From Bordetella sp. BOR01 (lineage in GTDB: Bacteria > Pseudomonadota > Gammaproteobacteria > Burkholderiales > Burkholderiaceae_B): a DNA stretch of 64,000 nt. Position 1 is the stretch's first letter. Each line of letters opens with the position of its first letter. The translations under genes and the position numbers were made by a program. The DNA is taken from NCBI RefSeq assembly GCF_019218885.1, contig NZ_JAHUWT010000002.1, forward strand, positions 434,001 through 498,000, in the 5' to 3' direction. This document shows positions 36,894-45,187 of this stretch, piece after piece. Below the pieces are notes generated by a model. It made no database searches and was not told the DNA's origin. It saw only the letters and a program-made list of their open reading frames with translations.

Positions 36894-37304
36894 ATGTCGG
36901 TATTTCAGATTAAGCACCTGGACCATGTCGTCCTCAGGGTTCGGGACCTGGCACGTAGTGTGGACTTTTATACGAAGGTGCTAGGCTGTTCCATCAAGAA
37001 GAAGAATGATAAATACGCCATGATTCATCTGAGCGCCGGCGGATCCATGATCGATCTGGTCGATGTGCAGGGGCCCTTGGGTGCCGCTGGCGGGGAAGCC
37101 CCAGGGAAAGACCGACGTAACCTCGACCACTTTTGTCTGCGGGTCGATCCGTTCGATGAAACTGCCATCCTCGATCATCTACTAGCTTTCGGAATCACCA
37201 CGGACAAGGCGGTGATGCGATACGGTGCGGAAGGCGATGGGCTTTCGATCTATTGCTTCGATCCCGACGGAAATCAAATCGAGCTGAAGGGGCCTGCGAT
37301 CTAG
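36894..37304 (+). CDS. VOC-family (glyoxalase/bleomycin resistance-type) protein
   Basis: The 136-residue protein consists of two beta-alpha-beta-beta-beta modules. It starts with the classic IKHLDHVVLRVRDLARSVDFYTKVLGC and ends with a DPDGNQIELKGP strand. Metal-ligand positions (H of LDHVV, H of NLDHFCLRV, E of NQIEL) are present, so a metal-dependent enzyme such as a lyase or dioxygenase is possible. CAGGAGG nine bases upstream supports the start. It is an intact cargo gene in the island; the substrate is unknown. Confidence 0.88.
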   Translation: MSVFQIKHLDHVVLRVRDLARSVDFYTKVLGCSIKKKNDKYAMIHLSAGGSMIDLVDVQGPLGAAGGEAPGKDRRNLDHFCLRVDPFDETAILDHLLAFGITTDKAVMRYGAEGDGLSIYCFDPDGNQIELKGPAI

Positions 37305-37614
37305 AGCGAGACTGTCCGTTTCGCACGCACCCGATGATTTGGCGACTTGTCCGCTCTTTGTGATTGATCAGCGCACCGGCAGCAGATACTTCAGGCCCTG
37401 CGTGAAGTCCAGTTTTGGACGTTTACTTCAATATGCTGTTGGATTGAAGCGAGGGTACGGCTTCGAACGGAAGAATCAGCAGCGCTGGTTTGCCGAGTGG
37501 CCTCGCTGTTGACTGTCCGCTTCCGACCCGTTGCCGTCACCGGCTTCGGCGGAATGTCTGAGCTAAGCCGACCCGCGAAGCGGGTTCGGTTTGAATGAAC
37601 CGCCAGCTGCGATG
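37305..37614. other. Non-coding stretch with one hairpin
   Basis: No convincing gene is seen here. A stem CCGACCCGC / GCGGGTTCGG (37568-37589) lies 26 bases past the stop of the next minus-strand gene and may aid termination, though no T-run follows. The rest looks like degraded island DNA. Confidence 0.4.
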
Positions 37615-37884
37615 CTACTTGTCGTATGGATTGACTGTGCGAAGTGCATTGGGCAGTTGCTCATCAAGTGACTGCCGATACCGGATGCAGCCACGCATGA
37701 ATTGGGGCCACTCGGGCACGACTGGTTGCGGATCGGTTCGCTCCGGCAACAATGCCCAAAGGGCAGGGTGGTGCCAGCATAGTTCGTGGCCACTGCTGTC
37801 ACGGTGGCTGCGAATGCCTTGACGCAGCTTGATGATTTCAGCCACCAACTGCTCGTGCGACATTCCTTCAAGATCACTGTCCAT
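37615..37884 (-). CDS. Small conserved protein of unknown function
   Basis: This 89-residue soluble protein has a helical start (MSHEQLVAEIIKLRQGIRSHRDSSG) and then HELCWHHPALWALLPERTDPQPVVPEWPQFMRGCIRYR. I recall closely similar small proteins from other proteobacteria, with the HDSSG..CWHHP..WPQFM pattern, but no function. Composition and coding periodicity look genuine. It is a single gene in the island. Confidence 0.65.
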   Translation of the reverse strand: MDSDLEGMSHEQLVAEIIKLRQGIRSHRDSSGHELCWHHPALWALLPERTDPQPVVPEWPQFMRGCIRYRQSLDEQLPNALRTVNPYDK

Positions 37885-38087
37885 GGCTTTTCCTCGACGT
37901 GGTCGTAACCGGGGTCGTATCTAACCTTGTTTTCGGACTACCTGCGTAGCATACGGCATGCTGGTGGCGGATATCCGCTTAGGGATTCCTCCTGCAATGT
38001 CAGCTCCTGGCCGGAAGCGGCTGGACGAGCAGGGCTTCCGCCAATCCGGCGCATTCAATTAATGGACAGGGCGATATAGGCGAGGCG

Positions 38088-38732
38088 TCAGCCTCCCTCC
38101 CGTACGGCGCGGACCGCGTCCAGCGCCGCTTGTACGCCGTGGATCGGTCGGTACTTGTTTCCCACCAACTCCGCGGATTCCGCCATCCATGGATGAGCGT
38201 AGGCCACGACATCAAAGCCTTGGGCATACGCCTCATTCGCCGCCTGCGCACATGCCGCCATGCATGCTGCTTGTTTGCCTTCTTCGTAAAGCGCCCAGGC
38301 TCTGGGGATCAATTGAACCGTCACACTAGCGCCGGTGGCGGCCGCATGGTGCTCGAAGAGTTCCCGGTTCGGTGCAACGCTCGATTCGACCGCACAGAGC
38401 ACGGCAAGTTTTCTTCCGGCGCGCGACGCCGCTTTAGCCAGGGCCGCGTCTGCCCGGATGATGGGAACGGAGGGTTCTCCCATGGTGTCGACTGCAGGGC
38501 CGAGCGTCGCGCACGTCACGATTACCACGTCGGCCTCGGCCATCAAGCTCCGTAGCGCTTCGTGGACCAGACCGTGCGCGCCGCAGCTTGTCGCCGACTG
38601 TTGCGCTATTGCCTGCCGAAGATCCTCGCGAGTCGCATGACGAATTTGATCTGTTGACCAACCGGCTTTCATCGCCGCGAGTCCAAAGACCGCTTTGTTA
38701 CTTTCGATCGTGTGCAAAAACGAGATTCTCAT
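38088..38732 (-). CDS. Asp/Glu/hydantoin racemase-family protein
   Basis: The 214-residue protein resembles arylmalonate decarboxylase and Asp/Glu racemases. A first cysteine region lies in VIVTCATLGPAVD and a second in AACAQAANEAYAQGFDVVAYAHP. The LAVLCAVESSVAPNRELFE stretch lies between. In the family two cysteines act as acid/base; here the second is replaced or displaced, so the activity is uncertain. It is an isolated island gene. Confidence 0.7.
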   Translation of the reverse strand: MRISFLHTIESNKAVFGLAAMKAGWSTDQIRHATREDLRQAIAQQSATSCGAHGLVHEALRSLMAEADVVIVTCATLGPAVDTMGEPSVPIIRADAALAKAASRAGRKLAVLCAVESSVAPNRELFEHHAAATGASVTVQLIPRAWALYEEGKQAACMAACAQAANEAYAQGFDVVAYAHPWMAESAELVGNKYRPIHGVQAALDAVRAVREGG

Positions 38733-38883
38733 GTGGCCAATCCTTTCGAAGTAAGGTTCGAAGCGGATTGTTCTATTGGCTTCGTCCTATAAGAAGGCCA
38801 TTGGTAATACTGGTATCGACAGTTCTCCCCCTATATGGATCGCGTAGCGCTGATGCGTCAGGCAAGATCAGGAAAGGCTGTCC

Positions 38884-39384
38884 TCAATCTGGTCGCAAGC
38901 TTTTAGCAAGAACATAGGGGAGCCGAGCACCGTTCGAGATGAACGGCAGAAATTGGCCGATCTGCGACTGTCGCAAGTCGATGTAAAGCAGGTATACAGC
39001 ACCCATCCGTCGTAAGTTTTGCGCAGTCGCCGCCAGCAAAAACTCATCTTGTGCCCCGGAGAGCCCTCGTAGTCGCAAACGATCAAGCTTCAAGATGCAC
39101 TTAAGATGAGCAAATAGCATCTCAACCTTCTTTCGATCGCAGCGTGACTGATGGTACTCAGGCGTTGCGGCAATGGCCCGAGCCACATTCCACTCGGCCT
39201 CATAGATGCTACGAGCAATTTTACGCGTTGGCGTGTTTGGGCAGCATTGGCCTTTCTGCGGACAGGTGGTGCAATCAGATTGGGCAGATCGGTAGATAAT
39301 TGTGTCCGCTTTGGTGATGCCTGCGCGCAAATTACCCAAATCAAAAAAGCGATCAATGCCGAACAATAAGTGCGTCGGGGGCAC
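38884..39384 (-). pseudogene. IS1182-type transposase, C-terminal fragment
   Basis: The 166-codon frame matches the C-terminal third of IS1182-family DDE transposases. It has the cysteine cluster CTTCPQKGQCCPN, then the catalytic-domain segment YHQSRCDRKKVEMLFAHLKCILKLDRLRLRG containing the final glutamate (VEMLF), then the LAATAQNLRRM helix. The first two thirds, with the catalytic aspartates, are absent upstream. Clear terminal inverted repeats were not found. The copy cannot be active. Confidence 0.8.
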
Positions 39385-39624
39385 GTGATCATTAAGGTTG
39401 AAGGATTAAAAGAGCCTATCCTGCACGCCCGTTTGTTGACCCATCATCGCGATGCTCGCTTCTTGATCGACTAAACGCTAGGATTCCGTGATGATCCGAC
39501 CGTTCCGCAACGCCTATGCAAATTAAGGCTTTGCCGGGCATATCCGCTGCCTGTTTCCTGCTGCCAAGAATAAACCGAGCGAATGTGGAACAATAGCCAG
39601 CTTAACCAAACTAGAGAGATTTCC
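39385..39624. other. Gap between transposase fragment and small basic protein gene
   Basis: No gene is seen. The sequence looks like a decayed junction; the last 60 bases must carry the promoter of the following small gene, and an AGAGAG ribosome site lies just before its start. Confidence 0.3.
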
Positions 39625-39792
39625 ATGGGCACCAAAATCGTTACTGAAGCCGACCGCAAGCGCACTCCCCCTCCCGCCGCTCCCAAGGGCGTGACCTTTA
39701 CGACACAAGGCCGCGGCCAACGTGTGAGCCTGGAGCGTGGCCCGCATACCCACCACAAGAAAAATTCCGGCAAGCGCCCGCACTCGGGTTAA
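39625..39792 (+). CDS. Small basic protein of unknown function
   Basis: The 55-residue product begins MGTKIVTEADRKRTPPPAAP and ends PHTHHKKNSGKRPHSG. It is rich in Lys, Arg, His and Pro, probably unstructured and possibly nucleic acid-binding. The start has an AGAGAG site upstream. I recognise no family. It overlaps the degenerate tail of the convergent integrase frame, which supports this frame as the real gene there. Confidence 0.55.
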   Translation: MGTKIVTEADRKRTPPPAAPKGVTFTTQGRGQRVSLERGPHTHHKKNSGKRPHSG

Positions 39793-39832
39793 GTTCCAGG
39801 GGCAGTGCCCGAGCAGCAGCTGTACCGCCCGA

Positions 39833-40213
39833 AGATGTATGCAACCGGCTCGGAAACAGAAAATCCGCTGCCTTTAGTCCTCGCGCCTCGATCCATGCTT
39901 CAAAGCTCTCAAGGGTTTGCTCCGTGATCTCGAGTTGGACTGGCCGCTGGGTCTTTTGTTGCATGACGGTGGCTCTCGTGGTCACGTGGCTTCCGTGACG
40001 GACGTCCTGCACCTGCAATCGCGTGAGATCGCACGCTCGAAGCTTGCTATCGATTGCGAGATTGAACATCGCGATTTCCCGGGCGTTCGACGCCATCTGA
40101 AGTCTCGTTCGGATTGCCCAAATTTCTCGGAGTTTTAGCGGCGGCTTCTGCCCGGTGAGTTTGCCTTTGTTCCATGGCACACGACGGCCAACGGTGGCAT
40201 TTTCGGATTCCAT
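39833..40213 (-). pseudogene. Tyrosine recombinase lacking its C-terminal catalytic half
   Basis: The frame from ATG at 40213 encodes a genuine integrase core start (PLKLREIWAIRTRLQMASNAREIAMFNLAIDSKLRACDLTRLQVQDV, containing the first catalytic arginine in SKLRACDL). Similarity continues to about PSRLHTS near residue 127. The HxxR and Y motifs that should follow are missing; the frame then runs on as unrelated sequence to 39698. The gene is therefore cut at about 39833 and cannot be active alone. Confidence 0.75.
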
Positions 40214-40253
40214 GACAATCTCCTTTCGAGTAAAGGGAGATTAGTGTGCACCT

Positions 40254-40280
40254 GCTTAGGGTCGCTATCCGACCCTAAGC
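40254..40280. repeat. Perfect 11-base hairpin upstream of truncated integrase
   Basis: GCTTAGGGTCG and CGACCCTAAGC pair perfectly around CTATC, 40 bases upstream of the integrase start. It could be an operator, a recombination site or a mobile-element end. There is no T-run, so it is not a terminator. Confidence 0.5.
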
Positions 40281-40381
40281 GCTCATAGCTCATCCCCGAA
40301 AGCAGACTACCGTTGATCTACTTTGCAGACGTTCGTCCATGAGCAGTAAGCGATATGGGCTGTTACTTACGCACGGGGTCT

Positions 40382-41335
40382 TCAGGCTTTTGCGCCTTTA
40401 CCTGAGACGGAGCGCCGCCCGTCTTTCTTTGGGATGCACTGAGGTTTGCCAAGGAGCTCGACCATTCGCAACTCGCATGGAGACAGGTCATAGCCCCGTC
40501 GCTGCGAGATCATGAACGTGAGCGAACCGATGTGCCAGGCTCGGCGTTCAAGTTCGACGAGCTGTCCGCTCGCCAGATCCTTGCCAACGAGGTGTCGCGG
40601 CAAGTGCCCCCAGCCGAGGCCGGCCTTGAGAAGATCACGCTTGGCGCCCAGATCATTGACCAGCCACTGGCGCTTGCCGGCGACGCCCTGTTGGGTCTTT
40701 TCCGCTCCCGGTTGGTTGTCCGTAACGACGATCTGAACATGTCTACCAAACTCGTCCATCGGGATGGGTTTCGGTGTCGAAGCGAGGGGGTGGGACGGCG
40801 CGCATACCGTCACCATCTCGGCCTCACACAGCCAGTGGCGTTCCATGGCATCCGGGTTCACCTCCGGTACGTTCTCGATCGTGACAGCTAGGGCACACAC
40901 TCTTCCGAGCACCAGGTTCTCACCGCCTTGCATGGTCGTGATTCGCAGGTCGATCACTGCGGTGCGGAACTCCGCTTGCAGTGCCCACAAGCAGTCGATC
41001 AGGTGGGCGCGCGGGAAGTAGGCATCGATCGCAACTGAAACCTGTGGCGCCCCGGCTTTGGCGATCGAGCTGGCGCGGTTTTTCATCTCTTCCGTGCGTG
41101 AGATCACCGCCCGCGCGTCCGGCAAGAGGCTGTGCCCCGCCGCAGTGAGCTGCGCCTTCCCTGTGTTTCGCTCGAACAACTCGACATCAAATGCGCTTTC
41201 TAGCGCCTTGATCGCATGGCTGATGGCTGACTGTGCGCGCCTGAGTTTCCGCGCCGCGCCCGAAAAGCTTCCCTGATCGCATACCGCAACGAACGCACGC
41301 AGTTGGTTGATGGTGACATTGTCGAGCATGTTCAT
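40382..41335 (-). CDS. LysR-family transcriptional regulator
   Basis: The 317-residue regulator has the N-terminal winged helix (TINQLRAFVAVCDQGSFSGAARKLRRAQSAISHAIKALE) and a LysR substrate domain. It is divergent from the SDR gene and probably controls that gene and the following NADP-binding protein. Its start is either 41335 or the in-frame ATG at 41329. A 13-base inverted repeat sits just upstream. Confidence 0.9.
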   Translation of the reverse strand: MNMLDNVTINQLRAFVAVCDQGSFSGAARKLRRAQSAISHAIKALESAFDVELFERNTGKAQLTAAGHSLLPDARAVISRTEEMKNRASSIAKAGAPQVSVAIDAYFPRAHLIDCLWALQAEFRTAVIDLRITTMQGGENLVLGRVCALAVTIENVPEVNPDAMERHWLCEAEMVTVCAPSHPLASTPKPIPMDEFGRHVQIVVTDNQPGAEKTQQGVAGKRQWLVNDLGAKRDLLKAGLGWGHLPRHLVGKDLASGQLVELERRAWHIGSLTFMISQRRGYDLSPCELRMVELLGKPQCIPKKDGRRSVSGKGAKA

Positions 41336-41345
41336 CTAAAGAATA

Positions 41346-41358
41346 GATTGAATCAATC
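41346..41358. promoter_or_regulatory. Candidate LysR binding site
   Basis: GATTGA-A-TCAATC is a perfect six-base inverted repeat in the LysR-SDR intergenic region, 10 bases from the LysR start codon and 85 bases upstream of the SDR start. It contains the T-N11-A spacing common in LysR boxes. Confidence 0.4.
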
Positions 41359-41443
41359 GATTTTTCGTCAATTGTCTTGATGTGTCAAGGGGCCTAGACT
41401 GCTTTTCTAGTTTCAATAAAGGACGCCGACCCGGCGACACATC

Positions 41444-42178
41444 ATGAACAGACTGAATGGAAAGACCGCCGTGATCACCGGCGGCGCTACCGGCATCGGC
41501 CGCGCCGCAGCAAAGCGCTTCATCGAGGAGGGCGCCTTCGTCTTCATCTTCGGCCGCCGGCAGGAAGCGCTCGATGCCGCTGTGGCCGACCTCGGACCCA
41601 ATGCGCGCGCGGTGAAGGGCTCGGTCTCCGACCTGGCCGACCTCGACCGACTCTACGCGGCGGTGAAGGCCGAGCGCGGAACCCTCGACATCGTCTTCGC
41701 CAATGCCGGGGCGGGAAGCCAGCTTCCGCTCGGCAAGATCACCGCCGAGCACATTGACGAAATCTTCGACACCAATGTGAAGGGTTCGATCTTCACGGTC
41801 CAGAAGGCGCTGCCGCTGATGGGCCAGGGCGGCTCGATCATCCTGACCGGATCGAGCGCCGGCACCACGGGCGCCCCGGCATTCAGCGCCTACAGCGCCA
41901 GCAAGGCGGCAGTGCGCAACCTCGCGCGGACCTGGGCGGAGGACCTGAAGGGCACCGGCATCCGGGTAAACGTGCTGTCGCCCGGGCCGACTGCGACCGA
42001 ACTCGCGAAGGAAGCGCTAGGCGAGGAGGGCATGAAGGTCTTCGCCTCGATGAATCCGCTTCAGCGCATGGCCGAACCGGCGGAGCTCGGAGCGGTGGCC
42101 GCCTTTCTTGCATCGCAGGACAGCAGCTTCATGACCGCCAGCGAGGTCGCCGTCGACGGCGGCCTGGCGCAAATCTGA
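41444..42178 (+). CDS. Short-chain dehydrogenase/reductase
   Basis: This 244-residue classical SDR has the cofactor motif ITGGATGIGRAAAKRF, the NAGAG strand and the catalytic Ser and Tyr-x-x-x-Lys in LTGSSAGTTGAPAFSAYSASKAAV. The C-terminal FMTASEVAVDGGLAQI is typical. The substrate is unknown. It is the first gene after the divergent LysR, followed by the NADP-binding protein 72 bases later. Its codon use is richer in GC third positions than the flanking scars, suggesting separate acquisition. Confidence 0.92.
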   Translation: MNRLNGKTAVITGGATGIGRAAAKRFIEEGAFVFIFGRRQEALDAAVADLGPNARAVKGSVSDLADLDRLYAAVKAERGTLDIVFANAGAGSQLPLGKITAEHIDEIFDTNVKGSIFTVQKALPLMGQGGSIILTGSSAGTTGAPAFSAYSASKAAVRNLARTWAEDLKGTGIRVNVLSPGPTATELAKEALGEEGMKVFASMNPLQRMAEPAELGAVAAFLASQDSSFMTASEVAVDGGLAQI

Positions 42179-42250
42179 CGCGCCACGCTCTACCGGCCAC
42201 TCCATTCGAGATTCGGAACCCGCAGGGCGCGGCAAACCAAAGGACAATAT

Positions 42251-42853
42251 ATGAACTACGCAATTATTGGCTTCGGCGAGATCGGCCAGGCTCTTGCCAA
42301 GGCGTTTGCCCGAAGCGGCATCGAAGTATCCGTTGCAACCACTCGCGACCCGGAAAGCTTTGCATCCGCCGCGGCCGCGATCGGACCCGAGATCATTCCC
42401 AAAACACTGGCGGAAGCCGTCAAGGCGGACATCGTCTTTTTGGCGGTCCGTTACGAGTCGCACCGGGATGTCGCGAAGGCGCTGCCGACCTGGAAGGGAA
42501 AGATCATCATTGACGTGACCAATACCTACGGCGTGTCCCCTGAGGAACTGGGAGGACAGCCTTCTTCCAAGGCCGTCGCGCAGGCTTTCACTGGTGGAAA
42601 ATTGGTTAAGGGCTTCAACCATTTGGTCGCTGCCGTCCTTAACCAAGATCCGGCCGTACATGGTGGCAGGAGAGTCGTGTTCCTGGCGAGCGACGATGAC
42701 GGCGCAGCAGCGCCGGTGGCGGCTCTCGCCGAGCGGCTCGGTTTCGCACCCGTCAATCTTGGGAAGCTCGAAGAGGGGGGCGCGCTTGTGCACGCGCGGG
42801 ACAAGATCTGGGGGCCTTTGATCTTCCAGGACCTGTTCAAGAAGGAGCCGTGA
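42251..42853 (+). CDS. F420-dependent NADP reductase-like (NAD(P)-binding) protein
   Basis: The 200-residue protein has the Rossmann motif YAIIGFGEIGQALAKAFARSG, and then the family stretch ADIVFLAVRYESHRDVAKALPTWKGKIIIDVTN. Bacterial members of this family, which lack F420, act as NADPH-dependent reductases or remain uncharacterised. It follows the SDR gene in the same direction under the same likely LysR control. Confidence 0.88.
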   Translation: MNYAIIGFGEIGQALAKAFARSGIEVSVATTRDPESFASAAAAIGPEIIPKTLAEAVKADIVFLAVRYESHRDVAKALPTWKGKIIIDVTNTYGVSPEELGGQPSSKAVAQAFTGGKLVKGFNHLVAAVLNQDPAVHGGRRVVFLASDDDGAAAPVAALAERLGFAPVNLGKLEEGGALVHARDKIWGPLIFQDLFKKEP

Positions 42854-42881
42854 GCGATGTAATGACCACCACGGCAAGATC

Positions 42882-42947
42882 GTGATCACCCTACAGGCAG
42901 GATCATTGCTATTCACCGGAGGGTCACGTGGCATCGGCGCGGCCATC
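42882..42947 (+). pseudogene. SDR N-terminal remnant
   Basis: A frame here reads LLFTGGSRGIGAAI within about 22 codons, the glycine-rich cofactor motif that opens an SDR enzyme. It then loses similarity. It is a stub of a second dehydrogenase cut off by a rearrangement just after the NADP-binding protein gene. Confidence 0.45.
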
Positions 42948-43415
42948 CGCATTCGAAAAATCTGCCGAAAACCACTCAGTAATGCCGTACGCATGCAGTC
43001 CGACCTCGGGGCTGCGGAGCGATCTGTCGCCAGTTCACAACTGCCGCGTACACCTCGGACAAAATGACCAGAGCCAGCATAGCTCTGCTCATGGAAAATC
43101 AAATATGAATTTGATTCACTGCATAAAGGTTCATATATGACGATTTATGCAAAGATGGTGGGTTCTTGGGGCCGTCTTTGCTAGAAGTAGGGCCCCAGGC
43201 CTGCCAGCCGGATGCCATTTCATCGAGCAAAACGCTCATTTCGTCGAAAAAAAGTTGCCCCGCCCAGTAAACGCCCTGATTCTTACGTTGAATCTTTCTG
43301 TAAGTCTCTCGCGAACCTGATCAGCGAGATGGCAACCGGCGCGCACCGCCTTGCCATGTGTTCGCTCGATCAAGCGGATTTCGCGTGTCCTGAAAACTTT
43401 CATGACAGGTGATGA
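42948..43415. other. Stretch with no recognisable gene
   Basis: About 470 AT-richer bases without a supported gene. A small inverted repeat (ATCAAATATGAATTTGAT near 43097) and the promoter of the Hint-domain gene are the only structures noticed. Confidence 0.4.
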
Positions 43416-45056
43416 ATGGCTACCGAAGCAGTGATACATGTCGGCGGGATCAACCCCCATGACGTGTTGGTCGATATGGACCAGTACGACGCCGACACCG
43501 AGCTGAACGCGTTCTACCACGACTCCAACACGACACTGAACGTCGGGAACATGACGGACCTTCCCTATACGCTGGACGTCAAGCAAACCATTGACGCGAT
43601 ACTGTCGTCCACCTTTTCGTTGAACGTGCTGGACAACGCCAGCGTCAGGCTGGTCGGGCTGGACGGCTCGGCAAACAATCCTACCTATAACTACGGTCTG
43701 GTCGGCAACGGCAAGCTGGAAATGACGGAGCAGTTTGTCGATACCGCGCTGGGCTACTTGGGCCAGGCCCCGGTCGTCACGATCAACGTCGATTTCAGTG
43801 ACGCCGGTGCCTCGACGCTGGTGTACGATCCGGGCAATATCGCCTACGATCTGCGCGTGCCGCCCAACATTACCGGCATGTCCATGGGCGACCAGATTCA
43901 AGTCCCGGGCGCCCAGAACGTCAACTACGAGAATAACGTTCTGATCTTTCGCACCGATCAAGGCCTTGAAGTCGGCCGTCTGCATGCGCCAGACCTGGAC
44001 CCCGACTGGCTGAAAATGGACGGCGACACCATGACCTACGCGTGCTACCTGAAAGGCACGCACATCGCTACCCCGGGCGGCGAAACCAAGATCGAAGACC
44101 TCGCCGCAGGCGACCAGGTCTGCACTGCCAGCGGGGGCGTCGCCACCGTCAAATGGCTGGGCTACCGTACCCTGCACAAACATCGCATCCCCGCAAAGAA
44201 TGCAATCCGCGCCTTCCCCATTCTCTTCAAGCAGGGTGCGATTGCCGACAATGTGCCCCATCGAGATCTGCTGTTGTCCCCCGGACACCACGTGTACTTC
44301 GACGGCGCGCTCATCCCCGCCATGCTGCTGGTCAATGGACGCACCGTCATCCAGCAATTCGACGTGCCTGTCTTCGAATACTTCCATGTCGAGCTGGAAC
44401 AGTTCGACATCCTCCTCGCCGAGGGCCTGCCGGCAGAGTCGTATGTCGACACCGGCAACCGCGCCATGTTCCAGAACGCCGACACCGTTGTCCTGCACCC
44501 GGACTTCGGCCCTTCTACCGGGCGACCAGTCATCGACGGCATCAAAGTGCTGCGCGCTGGCCCCACGGTCGAAGCCGTACGCAAACGCCTGCTGGCCCGC
44601 GCCCAGACGCTGACTCAATCAGTGCGCATCACCGACCCCGGTCTTTACATCGAAATCGACGGCCAGCAAATATACGCCCAGCAAGCCGGCCAGCACGAAG
44701 GTGTCCTGCGCTTCGCCTTGCCCACGGGCGCCACGCACGGGGACCTGCGCATCCGTTCCCGCTTCGCAGTCGTGCGCGAGACCACCGCACGCGCCAACCG
44801 CGACTTGCGGCAAGTCGGCGTGGGTTTGGTGCGTATCACCATCGAAGACGAAATCGGCCGCCGCGACCTGGATCTGCTCGACACGCGGCTGGACGGCATG
44901 CATGCGCCACAAGATGTGTACGGCGCGGTGATGCGCTGGACCAATGGCGACGCGCGCATTCCGGCGGCCTTGCATTGTGCGCGTGGCCAGGCGGTGCTGG
45001 AGTTGCACGTGCTGCGGACTTATTCTTATTGGGAAAAAGAGCGGCGCGTAGCTTAA
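43416..45056 (+). CDS. Hint-domain (Hedgehog/intein-type) protein
   Basis: The 546-residue protein has an N-terminal region of about 205 residues with beta-rich, Asn/Asp-rich composition. A Hint domain then begins at Cys210 in TYACYLKGTHIATPGGETKIEDLAAGDQV. The inner block LLLSPGHHVYFDGALIPAMLLVNG carries the conserved His region. In intein and Hedgehog proteins this cysteine makes the first acyl shift, so self-cleavage at Ala209-Cys210 is plausible. The C-terminal 190 residues are unassigned. No secretion genes are adjacent and no signal peptide is seen. It is a single gene at the edge of the island. Confidence 0.85.
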   Translation: MATEAVIHVGGINPHDVLVDMDQYDADTELNAFYHDSNTTLNVGNMTDLPYTLDVKQTIDAILSSTFSLNVLDNASVRLVGLDGSANNPTYNYGLVGNGKLEMTEQFVDTALGYLGQAPVVTINVDFSDAGASTLVYDPGNIAYDLRVPPNITGMSMGDQIQVPGAQNVNYENNVLIFRTDQGLEVGRLHAPDLDPDWLKMDGDTMTYACYLKGTHIATPGGETKIEDLAAGDQVCTASGGVATVKWLGYRTLHKHRIPAKNAIRAFPILFKQGAIADNVPHRDLLLSPGHHVYFDGALIPAMLLVNGRTVIQQFDVPVFEYFHVELEQFDILLAEGLPAESYVDTGNRAMFQNADTVVLHPDFGPSTGRPVIDGIKVLRAGPTVEAVRKRLLARAQTLTQSVRITDPGLYIEIDGQQIYAQQAGQHEGVLRFALPTGATHGDLRIRSRFAVVRETTARANRDLRQVGVGLVRITIEDEIGRRDLDLLDTRLDGMHAPQDVYGAVMRWTNGDARIPAALHCARGQAVLELHVLRTYSYWEKERRVA

Positions 45057-45187
45057 AGGAAGCCCTGGTCCTTCCAATACTGCCCGCTAAACCTCTTGCC
45101 GAAGCCCGGGCTGCAGCCAGGGGTGCGGATTGGTGTACAGAGATGCCGGACAAACATCCATCTGTTGAAGCGCGCGCTCGTTCTAGC

